A stretch of 64,000 nucleotides of DNA, from the NCBI RefSeq assembly GCF_008329715.1, contig NZ_VTSR01000013.1, forward strand, positions 1 to 64,000. Reading direction: 5' to 3'. Both the position numbers and the translations under genes were made by a program. Positions 33,664-40,758 of the stretch are shown here, piece by piece. Every line of letters begins with the position of its first letter. Within the stretch, counting starts at the first letter, position 1. Source of the DNA: Gimesia chilikensis (GTDB lineage: Bacteria; Planctomycetota; Planctomycetia; Planctomycetales; Planctomycetaceae). A model generated the notes under the pieces. The model ran no database searches, was not told the DNA's origin, and saw only the letters and a program-made list of their open reading frames with translations.

Positions 33664-34395
33664 ATGACGTTCTCACAACTGCCTCAGCTGGCACTGGTTG
33701 TCTTATCGATCGCTACCCTCTTCACACTGCTCACCGCCTGTGAAAATTCCATCTCCAAAGAAGACCGCCCCGTAGCGATCGCCGAAGAACAGCCCGAATC
33801 GGAAGTAAAAATGGTCGCCCACGAAGCAGATGACGGTCTGGAAGTCGTTACCCTCGGCTCAGGCTGCTTCTGGTGTACCGAGGCGGTTTTCCGCGAACTC
33901 AAAGGGGTCAAGTCTGCCGTCTCCGGCTATTCGGGAGGCGCGGTCCCCAACCCGACTTACAAAGCCGTATGTACCGGCACCACCGGTCACGCAGAGGTCA
34001 TTCAGGTCACCTTTGATCCTGAAGTGATCCCCTTCACTGATATCCTCAAAGTCTTCTGGGAAACACACGACCCGACCACGCTCAACCGTCAGGGAGCAGA
34101 CGTGGGAACGCAGTATCGCTCCGCTGTCTTCTATCACAATGAGAAGCAGAAAGAAGAAGCAACCGCTTACAAGAAACAACTCGATGAATCAGGACAATTC
34201 AAAAGTCCCATCGTCACTGAAATCACCGAGTTCCAGAAATTCTATCCCGCGGAAGACTACCATCAGGACTATTTCAAACTGAATCCCAACCAGCAGTACT
34301 GCCAGTTCGTGATCCGTCCCAAACTGGAAAAGTTCCGCAGCAAGTTCAGCGAGAAACTGAAATCCGAAGAGAACACCAAAGAGAAGTCAGAATAA
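33664..34395 (+). CDS. msrA: Peptide methionine sulfoxide reductase MsrA, lipoprotein form
   Basis: The product has 243 residues. GSGCFWCTEAVF holds the catalytic Cys68 and resolving Cys71, followed by SGYSGG, GHAEVIQV and DPTTLNRQGADVGTQYRS, all MsrA core. YHQDYF near 200 completes the active site. Unlike cytoplasmic MsrA it has an N-terminal signal with lipobox LLTAC (Cys26) and a linker of about 35 residues, so it should be anchored in the periplasm and repair oxidised methionines there. A Lys/Glu-rich tail follows the domain. No MsrB is encoded in the window. Confidence 0.94.
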   Translation: MTFSQLPQLALVVLSIATLFTLLTACENSISKEDRPVAIAEEQPESEVKMVAHEADDGLEVVTLGSGCFWCTEAVFRELKGVKSAVSGYSGGAVPNPTYKAVCTGTTGHAEVIQVTFDPEVIPFTDILKVFWETHDPTTLNRQGADVGTQYRSAVFYHNEKQKEEATAYKKQLDESGQFKSPIVTEITEFQKFYPAEDYHQDYFKLNPNQQYCQFVIRPKLEKFRSKFSEKLKSEENTKEKSE

Positions 34396-34425
34396 GTCAC
34401 TCTGACAATGAGACGACATGACGTC

Positions 34426-35652
34426 TCAGGCCTTTGATCCACTCTTCACACTTTCAGAGGGAATCCCCGCCAGGGCTTCCTGCTTACCCGGAGTGGGCAG
34501 GGACGGATTGTCCTGGAATTCGGGATCCGGAGCTTCTCCACTGGAGAACCGGTCACGAAACCAGCCGGCCACCTGATGACTCAGTTTGAGTACATTCGCA
34601 ATCGGCGAAGTGGGCGAGTAGTACACGTAGCGATAGACATTGTCCATCGAGGTGTACCAGTACTTCTTGGCACCGACTGCCCCATAACCCATATCCATCA
34701 CCTGGTCACCGCGGTCCATACTGTCGTGCAACAGGCGTCCGATCAGCAGACGCCCCAGGCCGTTGCTGGAAAGTTCGGAATCGTAACCCATCCGAATTCC
34801 ATCAAGATACCCGTTGAGATGATAATTATAACAGAACGCAGCAGGTTTACCGGAAAGGTAAATCAGATTCAGGTCGACTGCTCCCGCCCGGATCGCACTC
34901 GCATACGAATCGCGAAAGAACTGTGATACCTTTTCATGCGTGATCGTCGTTCCGCTGGTAGATGACCCCTGCCAGCTCTTAAGCGCGATCTGTTCGCACT
35001 GTTCGTACAAATCCCAGCGCGGATCTGCCTCTCCCCGGGCTTCTCCCCCCGGACGGTAACGAAAAAATTCGATATCTCCATCCTCGGGCACCTTACGCTC
35101 AGCACGCAGATAGGTCTGTCGCGCCTTCTTGGGACGTGACTTGAGGTAGTCATCCCAGCTCTGATTCAGATCGATGAACATCGTCTGGTTCCAGAGAAAC
35201 TTTTCAAATACCAGACCATTGGTTGCCAGTGCCCGTTCCGTCGCTCCCCGATCGAAACTGTCACTGTCCACACAGCGAAGATCAATCATGTCCCAGTCGC
35301 GCCGCGACTCAAGCAGGTATTGTAAAGCTGTGGTGAGTGTCTGCTCAGGACAGGCGGTAGATGGACCGTAAATGCTACCCCAGTCATCAAAAGGATATGT
35401 CACGATGCGACAGGTTCCGAATTTGGATTTGATCCGGCGGGTACACAACGGCACAATACCCGTTACCTCTCCCTCGTCACGAATCACGAGCACGCGTAAT
35501 TTCTGATCTTCGGCAAAGTGGGTCCAGTAGTCCCGCAGCCATTCCAGCGAACGATAAAATGAACCACCCGGTGTGACTGATAACAGACGCGTCCAGTCCT
35601 GGTGATAGTCCAGTAATGCATCAATCTCATTCAGCTCGATCACATCCGACAT
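34426..35652 (-). CDS. BioF2-like (CelD/BcsL) GNAT acetyltransferase
   Basis: The product has 408 residues. The N-terminal part has FYRSLEWLRDYWTHF and a weak GNAT core; the second half has SRPKKARQTYLRAERKV, RDSYASAIRAGAVDLNLIYL, CYNYHLNGYLDGIRMGYD and GLGRLLIGRLLHDSMDRG. This two-lobed GNAT arrangement is that of the acetyltransferase_6 family found with extracellular polysaccharide loci. It probably transfers an acyl group to a small molecule or sugar. Neighbours do not identify the pathway. Confidence 0.82.
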   Translation of the reverse strand: MSDVIELNEIDALLDYHQDWTRLLSVTPGGSFYRSLEWLRDYWTHFAEDQKLRVLVIRDEGEVTGIVPLCTRRIKSKFGTCRIVTYPFDDWGSIYGPSTACPEQTLTTALQYLLESRRDWDMIDLRCVDSDSFDRGATERALATNGLVFEKFLWNQTMFIDLNQSWDDYLKSRPKKARQTYLRAERKVPEDGDIEFFRYRPGGEARGEADPRWDLYEQCEQIALKSWQGSSTSGTTITHEKVSQFFRDSYASAIRAGAVDLNLIYLSGKPAAFCYNYHLNGYLDGIRMGYDSELSSNGLGRLLIGRLLHDSMDRGDQVMDMGYGAVGAKKYWYTSMDNVYRYVYYSPTSPIANVLKLSHQVAGWFRDRFSSGEAPDPEFQDNPSLPTPGKQEALAGIPSESVKSGSKA

Positions 35653-36148
35653 GAATTTTCGGCCCTACAATTTCTCTCCGCTTCACTCTGCACTGGCGGT
35701 TGAGCCTTCTTCCCTGATCGCAGTTTCGTGCGGGAAACACCTCAATTTGAGTCAGCAGAAACTGTCCCCCGTTCCGAGCAGCGGGCAGCTTCCACACACG
35801 CTATGAACTTAGCCCACGTACAGTGCCCGACGAAAAAAATCAGATCTGAGAAACTGGAAACTCGCAGGAGAGCCGAGTTGACAGTCAGGTTATATCGGTT
35901 CTGAGAATGAAAAAGCCATCCGCAACTTTTACGACATTTTGATCATGTTAGCACAGTTAGCATGTACGATGCATGATCGCCTGAAATATGCGGTAAAACA
36001 CTGTAGAGCAAATGCTGCAACAGCCCTCGATATGGAGGGATTCATCTGCTGTTCGCTGAAAGCAAGCCACTCAGCACACTGTCGACTCACAGCAGATCGT
36101 CAAGATTGTTGCACAGGTTTGAGAACCGGAGGTGAGTCGTTGCCGGCC
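35653..36148. other. Intergenic, no gene seen
   Basis: These 496 bp lie upstream of the acetyltransferase gene and downstream of the Pmp3-like gene, both on the minus strand. An open plus-strand frame from 35939 to 36511 runs antisense through the Pmp3 gene and is rejected. A TTGACA at 35878-35883 has no good partner. Nothing else stands out. Confidence 0.5.
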
Positions 36149-36352
36149 TCACTCTTTCTTCTTATCTGCCGACATCGCCTCGACCAGCAGTCGATTTCGC
36201 TGGTCTGCTTTATATTCATTGACCACCATGATGGCATGAATCATTCCCGGCAGCCAGAACAGCAGGGTCAGTATGACGTTCAAGAGAAACTGGAAAGGCT
36301 TCCCCGCCAGCAGCACGGCCAGGGGTGGAATCACAACTGCCAGAAAATACAT
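36149..36352 (-). CDS. Pmp3/YqaE family small membrane protein
   Basis: The product has 67 residues from ATG 36352, with GGAG six bases upstream; a longer frame to 36400 has no ribosome site. Two hydrophobic helices (about 3-16 and 20-42) surround LAGKPFQFLLNVILTLLFWL and PGMIHAIMVV, the Pmp3 (UPF0057) signature, with a charged C-terminus. These proteolipids affect membrane potential and salt or cold tolerance in other organisms. It lies about 90 bp outside the integrative element. Confidence 0.9.
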   Translation of the reverse strand: MYFLAVVIPPLAVLLAGKPFQFLLNVILTLLFWLPGMIHAIMVVNEYKADQRNRLLVEAMSADKKKE

Positions 36353-36438
36353 CTCACTCTCCAGTCTCACGAGTGCCCGAAGGACAGACTCCTGATTCAC
36401 GAAATTTTAGAGACACAACCTTCTCACCAGAAAGCGAG

Positions 36439-36464
36439 AAAAAATAGGGCCGACAGGACTCGAA
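36439..36464 (-). repeat. Distal attachment-site copy (tRNA-Met 3' fragment)
   Basis: These 26 bases equal 39321-39346 exactly: the tRNA acceptor 3' strand, half the T arm and the A/T run. The match ends abruptly at both sides, and no tRNA body follows, so it is not a tRNA pseudogene of ordinary decay. Confidence 0.85.
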
Positions 36465-36711
36465 GCGCTCCGCCGAACCACAGTAAAGATAGTAGGTTAC
36501 AAGATTCCTGAAATCAAGGCGGTGCGGAATCGGATGCAGTCGGAAACTTTGTACCGAGACTGAAAGACCGCGGACCGTTTCCAAGCGTCTGTTCAATCGG
36601 CTTATCGACCCGTTCTGTAGATTGGGAACGACGCTGGTTGCTTTAGCTTAGAAGGTCGGGGCACTATGGGGTTTGAAGCGTCGGAGGAATACTGCGAAAT
36701 TGCTGCAAGTA

Positions 36712-36748
36712 GAATTTAAGCAGCCCAGCGGGCGATCTGCTTAAATTC
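36712..36748. repeat. Perfect 12-bp inverted repeat
   Basis: Arms gaatttaagcag (36712-36723) and ctgcttaaattc (36737-36748) enclose 13 nt. A shorter gccc/gggc stem can form inside. It is near the left end of the element. It might be a recombination or replication site, or a structured RNA; no T run follows. Confidence 0.6.
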
Positions 36749-37192
36749 AAGGGCCAGCTATAAAGCGAATCGCAAAGCTAAAAACAGACAGTGCCAATAT
36801 GAAAACAGAACATTTGTGTTTTACAGATAATCAAACATGACAGGACTATACAAACAAATTAATGCATGTATACTATGAATCATATGTATCTCATTGGTTT
36901 TGGCAGCATTATTTTGTCTTTTGAAGTCACATTCTCCCTGGGAACTTCCTTAGTACTTTCAGTAATCATCTTTGATGAATGTTTCATTGCTTAAAGTTCG
37001 TCTCGAAACAATTTCAATCAAAGCGATTTTTTCTAACTGAGTCACACGCTGGAAAATATGACCTCAAGAACGAAAAACATGCAAACAGGGGCCATTTCTG
37101 TCAGCGAATTGGGATAAAAACACTCCCTCTTTCTGAAATGATGATTCAGAATTCGCGTGTCTTTAAAGTTTTTATTTAGGAAAGAGTTTGAG
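36749..37192. other. A/T-rich gap inside element
   Basis: No gene is supported. An open frame 36979-37179 lacks a ribosome site. The stretch should carry the promoter of the secreted protein gene that follows. Confidence 0.4.
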
Positions 37193-38008
37193 ATGAATAC
37201 GAAACATGTACTTTATGCATCGCTATTTGTCACTTTTGTCCAACTAGCCAATATTCAAAGTGCTCTCGCACAATATTACTTTGAACGAGATCCAGCGAGT
37301 TACGTGCTAGTAATGGACACAATGAACGCAAGTGTTACGATGTCGAATCCAATACATGTGGATCAAGGTTACTTCAGTAATGACTTTAGTGACTACAATT
37401 CTCTCTCTTCAAATTCAGGAATTCAACCTGCGATCGCTTCATCAACAACCTCAGAAAGCGCATCCCATATTGAAGTAGGCTTTATTCAAGCGTCTTCCAA
37501 TACACAAATGACGTTTAACCCTGACTTAGTAGCCAATGGTCAGGTTTCTGCCCTTGCTATCAGTACAGTGATCGGCGCAATGGATACTGGGCCTTATAAT
37601 TGTAATTATGTTAGACTTCGTACTCACTTTAGTGAGACAAGCGCATTGTCTTGGGGTAAGTTCACACTAAAAAATTCGCAAACTAATGCACCTCCAACAC
37701 AAGTTAAATTAAAAATCAAACAGAGTTCTTCATTCGCATCGGATCCTGATTTTGCTTGGTATCCTGTACACAGTTTTTCGATTTATAAAAACGGATCATC
37801 GACACCATTATTATCGTCTTCTACCGCAGGAGAAGTGACATTTATAGATCCAGCCGCAAATCATGGTGACTATTACACTATTATCGGTGAAGTGACTGCA
37901 TTTGGGGGGGCAGTGATACAGAGAAATTCACCACCGCCCTTTTCAATGCTCCTTTTTGGCGGTAGCTTAGAGGTAACTGGTGAAGCCGAAGTTTCAGTTG
38001 TTCCTTAA
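37193..38008 (+). CDS. Secreted protein of unknown function (element cargo)
   Basis: The product has 271 residues. ATG 37193 is preceded by AGGAAAGAG and is preferred to an earlier in-frame start. A signal peptide ends at QSALA with cleavage before QYYFE. The mature part is rich in Ser, Asn, Thr and Tyr and looks all-beta. It lacks Cys except one, and has no recognisable domain. SHIEVGFIQASSNTQMTFNP and FTLKNSQTNAPPTQVKLKIK suggest a beta-sandwich similar to PEP-CTERM cargo proteins, but the sorting tail is absent. Codon choice favours A/T in the third position, unlike the flanking genes, which agrees with import on the element. It ends at its own terminator. Confidence 0.65.
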   Translation: MNTKHVLYASLFVTFVQLANIQSALAQYYFERDPASYVLVMDTMNASVTMSNPIHVDQGYFSNDFSDYNSLSSNSGIQPAIASSTTSESASHIEVGFIQASSNTQMTFNPDLVANGQVSALAISTVIGAMDTGPYNCNYVRLRTHFSETSALSWGKFTLKNSQTNAPPTQVKLKIKQSSSFASDPDFAWYPVHSFSIYKNGSSTPLLSSSTAGEVTFIDPAANHGDYYTIIGEVTAFGGAVIQRNSPPPFSMLLFGGSLEVTGEAEVSVVP

Positions 38009-38057
38009 TCATGTTTGAAGAGAATCTATTCTATTCAAAAGAATCGATTTTTATGCA

Positions 38058-38093
38058 GGAAGCAATTCACTTGATGGTGAATTGCTTCCTTTC
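38058..38093 (+). terminator. Intrinsic terminator of cargo gene
   Basis: A perfect 13-bp stem, ggaagcaattcac (38058-38070) / gtgaattgcttcc (38077-38089), has a 6-nt loop and a short T run. It begins 49 bp after the stop codon of the secreted-protein gene. Confidence 0.8.
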
Positions 38094-38346
38094 ATATGTG
38101 CTGTGTATAACCATCAAGAGTAAAAGCGAAACCTGAAAAGCTGTGCAATTCAAATACTTAATACCTGCGCTGTTCAAAGAGTAATCGAACAGCTGTAATT
38201 GAGCTAGTTCATCTGAGTTAAGTGATCCCCACTCCTGCTGACAGGATGTGGCCGCGTGCAACCCGCTGAAGGTGTTCGCGATTGTTTTTTTAATCCGCAA
38301 TTTCTTTTCCGTAGTGAATCCGAGTTGTCACTCAAGGGACGATTAA

Positions 38347-38559
38347 ATGTCTCAACGAATGCGCAGAATATTTAATAATCAACTTGTTATTTATGATCAC
38401 AACTTCAAACTGAGAAATAAAAGAGCAAGGTTCATCAAAACTACAACAATGCGGCTAGGGAAAAGAAAGGTGGTTAGGATGAATACCACATTTACGAACC
38501 CCGCATGCGATTGTGCTTCCGAAAACGTCTCTGGAAGCGGCTTCGAATCCCCCAGCTGA
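38347..38559 (+). CDS. Possible 70-aa basic protein
   Basis: ATG 38347 follows AGGGA at 7-8 nt. The product is rich in Arg, Lys and Asn in the first 45 residues (RMRRIFNNQ, RNKRARF, RLGKRKV) and would be strongly basic. The end of the frame runs into the left arm of the hairpin at 38553-38583. No family is recognised. It may be a small DNA-binding protein of the element or a chance frame in A/T-rich DNA. Confidence 0.3.
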   Translation: MSQRMRRIFNNQLVIYDHNFKLRNKRARFIKTTTMRLGKRKVVRMNTTFTNPACDCASENVSGSGFESPS

Positions 38560-38583
38560 TCAACAACTACAGTTGATCAGCTG
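38553..38583. repeat. Perfect 12-bp inverted repeat
   Basis: Arms cagctgatcaac (38553-38564) and gttgatcagctg (38572-38583) are separated by 7 nt. It marks the change from A/T-rich DNA on the left to ordinary base composition on the right, so it may be a junction between element modules. Confidence 0.65.
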
Positions 38584-38708
38584 GCACAAAAGGCAGCTAA
38601 CTGGGCATCCCGGGAGCCAGTGCAACCCCCTCCCATCGGTAACCCGAATCCTGATGAAGTCCTACGCGTTGACGCCCCCGTCACAACTGGCCGGTTTACC
38701 TGGTCAAC

Positions 38709-39173
38709 GTGCATGAGGACTGGGAGCCGAATTCCTGGCGGTCCGTTCCGCCACATATTTCGATTTACAAGAAAGCCAAGACAGCTGCAGAGATTGCCAC
38801 CATTCTCAACCAGGAGTACCTTGAACACAGCAAGGATGATCTAATCTCTCACTGGTACATTCGCGTTAGCGTAAACAGCAGGTATATCAACCTCAGCATG
38901 GCTCTACCGACCCGCTGGAAGCCTGAGAACGAATTCGACTTACCCCTGGCCTTCATTCGTATCGACGTTCCACGCCACCTGTGCCAGCAGATAGTCAGCG
39001 ATTTGAATTACCAACTTGATCAGTGCGGGCTGGGCTCACGAACTGACCCAAACAATTCCAGAATCTGCGATCCAGCAGGGAGACTGAATTGGTTGACCAA
39101 TTCCCGATTCAGACAGTTGTTTCCTGGCTGGGAAATTCGCCACAAATGGCAATGCAAAGTTATCTGCAGGTGA
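38709..39173 (+). CDS. Hypothetical protein fragment inside element
   Basis: The frame starts at GTG 38709. The first 105 residues look like real protein (SVPPHISIYKKAKTAAEIA, then HWYIRVSVNSRYINLSMALP). After about 39020 the frame reads integrase DNA out of phase and is no longer genuine. Upstream, another frame (DEVLRVDAPVTT) reads plausibly into it, so one frameshift near 38690 probably separates the original beginning. I do not recognise the family. It is best viewed as a decayed gene cut by the deletion that truncated the integrase. Confidence 0.4.
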   Translation: MHEDWEPNSWRSVPPHISIYKKAKTAAEIATILNQEYLEHSKDDLISHWYIRVSVNSRYINLSMALPTRWKPENEFDLPLAFIRIDVPRHLCQQIVSDLNYQLDQCGLGSRTDPNNSRICDPAGRLNWLTNSRFRQLFPGWEIRHKWQCKVICR

Positions 39174-39295
39174 GAGAAACCGACTTCGAAAAAGCGGTGC
39201 AGAATCCGGTGCAGTACTCGTCGGATTTTGATGGTAAGGGCTCGCAAGCGAGTAATTCAACCAATGACCAATCTCACGGTGAATCAGGAGATTGA
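39020..39295 (+). pseudogene. Tyrosine integrase, 3' remnant with a nonsense codon
   Basis: Read from 39020, the peptide is VRAGLTN, a TGA at 39044-39046, then PKQFQNLRSSRETEL, FPIQTVVSWLGNSPQMAMQS and YLQVRETDF, followed by a Ser/Asn-rich tail to 39295. FQNLRSSRETEL holds the second catalytic Arg region, WLGNS takes the place of LGH, and YLQV has the nucleophilic Tyr; this is the end of a phage-type integrase of the kind common in planctomycetes. The TGA falls where relatives I know have Trp. Everything before about 39020, including the first catalytic Arg, is absent. It lies 25 bp from the att repeat and points at the tRNA. Confidence 0.75.
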
Positions 39296-39320
39296 GAGCC
39301 CATACGAAGCAATTCTGAAC

Positions 39321-39346
39321 AAAAAATAGGGCCGACAGGACTCGAA
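39321..39346 (-). repeat. tRNA-proximal attachment-site copy
   Basis: This is the second copy of the 26-bp repeat. It overlaps the 3' end of the intact tRNA (39327-39346) and its A/T-run terminator. Confidence 0.85.
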
Positions 39347-39400
39347 CCTGTAACCAACAAATTATGAGTTTGCTGCTCTAACCGATTGAGCTACGGCCCC
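39327..39400 (-). tRNA. tRNA-Met (anticodon CAT)
   Basis: The minus strand folds as a full cloverleaf: acceptor GGGGCCG with CGGCCCT, D stem GCTC/GAGC, anticodon stem GCAAA/TTTGT with loop CTCATAA, T stem ACAGG/CCTGT with loop TTCGAGT, and discriminator A. The anticodon lies at 39364-39366. The anticodon stem lacks the three G-C pairs of initiator tRNA, so it is elongator Met, or possibly a lysidine-modified Ile tRNA. CCA is not encoded. A run of T follows as terminator. Its 3' end is the integration target of the adjacent element. Confidence 0.95.
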
Positions 39401-39672
39401 GAATTTGGTTTCTGACTTAGATTGGATCGTGCAGTTCAGCAGGGACATCAAACCTGAAATCGGCCAATGCATACCTGTGAACCGGGTGGCTGATAGCTTA
39501 CTGGAGACTCCGATGAGTGTCAAAGCAACAGGCTGCGAAACACACGATCCTGTCTCACTTTCGGTCAAATGAGCCTCTCTGTTGATCTCTGACACCAGAG
39601 CGGGTAAACAGGATCGTAGCACAATCGACTTTTTTGAGATTTCCTCAGCCACTTCCGGGAGGCACGATTCGA

Positions 39673-40758
39673 ATGGTTCAACGCACTTTGATCCCTGTTT
39701 TGAGTCTCTATCTGCTGCCTGGCCTGCTTCTGCTGTCCCTCGGTCTCACGACCACCCGGGCGGAAAAAGCCACTCCGTCTGCTCCCATCCGCGTCGGTAC
39801 GGTCAAAGGAGGACACGTCCACCCTGCCCTCTGCCGCGCTGCCAACGGGGATCTGCTCGCCGTCTATAACGAAGATGGCGGCGGGGGAAAAGAACTACTC
39901 CTCTCCCGCTCGACCGATGGTGGGGTGACCTGGTCTACCAGTCGACCGATCCCCGTCATTAAAGACTGCTCCATCTATCCCGGTTCGCTGACCACTCTCC
40001 GCAGTGGCGAAATCGTTGTGCACTGGTCCTGCTATCGCATCGATGGTGAACGCCGCTGGCGGGTGCCTCAGTTCTGCACCTCACGCGATCATGGCGTCAC
40101 CTGGTCCCCCGTCACCGAAATCCCCCTCGAAGACTACACCAACTATACCTGTTTGCGTCATCCGATTCTCGAACTCGACAGCAACCACTGGGTCTGCCCC
40201 TTCTATGATCGAACCGTGATCTACGACCGAACCTCCAGTTCCGTCACTCCCTTCGGCGACGGACGCAACCACGGCATGGTCCCCCTGGTCAGAACCGCGA
40301 CAGGCACCCTCATCAGCGGAGCCCCGCAAAGCGAAGCCGCCGTACCGGTGGGCAAGCCGGGCCAGATGGTTTACGGCCTCCGCTCGACCGATCAGGGACA
40401 AAGCTGGCTGGCAATGCACAACCTCCCCTATTTCGGTGTTGCGGGCTACGACCTGAATGTTCTGAAATCGGGTGACGTCGTGCTTACTTCCATTCTGTAC
40501 GGCGTTGGCCGCGATGACGAATGGGCTTACGAACTGACGCTCTCTCACGATGAGGGAAAATCCTGGGACACTGCGAACTCAGTTATCATTTATAATCCGG
40601 GGCGCCCCATCAAAGGTCGGGGCTGGCCCCGCACCGTGCAGATCGACGACCAGACGCTGGGGACACTGTTTTATGACCTCGATCCCAGGCAGCCGAATGG
40701 CCCCGGCGTCTTCTTCGTGCGCACGCCCCTGTCGGCCCTTCAGTCAGACAAACACTAG
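39673..40758 (+). CDS. Secreted BNR-repeat sialidase-like protein
   Basis: The product has 361 residues from ATG 39673, with GGGAGG upstream. A signal peptide ends near TTRAEK. Four Asp-box repeats (S-x-D-x-G-x-x-W) are seen: SRSTDGGVTW, SRDHGVTW, STDQGQSW and SHDEGKSW, spread over a six-bladed propeller. It fits exo-alpha-sialidase (GH33-like) proteins, though the classical FRIP motif is not evident, so the exact sugar is uncertain. The last four bases overlap the convergent PHP hydrolase gene. Confidence 0.82.
   Translation: MVQRTLIPVLSLYLLPGLLLLSLGLTTTRAEKATPSAPIRVGTVKGGHVHPALCRAANGDLLAVYNEDGGGGKELLLSRSTDGGVTWSTSRPIPVIKDCSIYPGSLTTLRSGEIVVHWSCYRIDGERRWRVPQFCTSRDHGVTWSPVTEIPLEDYTNYTCLRHPILELDSNHWVCPFYDRTVIYDRTSSSVTPFGDGRNHGMVPLVRTATGTLISGAPQSEAAVPVGKPGQMVYGLRSTDQGQSWLAMHNLPYFGVAGYDLNVLKSGDVVLTSILYGVGRDDEWAYELTLSHDEGKSWDTANSVIIYNPGRPIKGRGWPRTVQIDDQTLGTLFYDLDPRQPNGPGVFFVRTPLSALQSDKH

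Larger units (their letters stand above)
36439..39346. mobile_element. Degraded integrative element at the tRNA-Met 3' end
   Basis: A 26-bp direct repeat (36439-36464 and 39321-39346) contains the last part of a tRNA gene. The repeat next to the complete tRNA is preceded by the 3' stub of a tyrosine integrase facing the tRNA. The interior is visibly richer in A and T than its surroundings and carries genes without planctomycete relatives that I recognise. This is the classic form of an element integrated in a tRNA 3' end, with the tRNA restored at one side. Since most of the integrase is missing, it cannot move by itself. Boundaries are the repeat edges. Confidence 0.72.

Noticed and set aside
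34409-34428. Inverted repeat tgagacg / cgtctca between msrA and the acetyltransferase gene
   Set aside because: Seven-base arms without T run, and one arm overlaps the stop codon of the acetyltransferase gene; too weak to call a terminator.
35939-36511. Plus-strand frame of 190 codons
   Set aside because: It runs antisense through the Pmp3-like gene and the att repeat, has no ribosome site, and its composition is not protein-like.
38067-38300. Minus-strand frame of 77 codons in the element
   Set aside because: Its end overlaps the cargo-gene terminator hairpin and it has no clear ribosome site; A/T-rich DNA gives such frames by chance.
38535-38562. Possible 3' end of a tmRNA or tRNA gene (cttcgaatcccccagct)
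   Set aside because: The T-loop-like TTCGAAT is present but the flanking bases do not form a T stem, and no acceptor strand or body is found. It may be a scar of another att site but cannot be supported.
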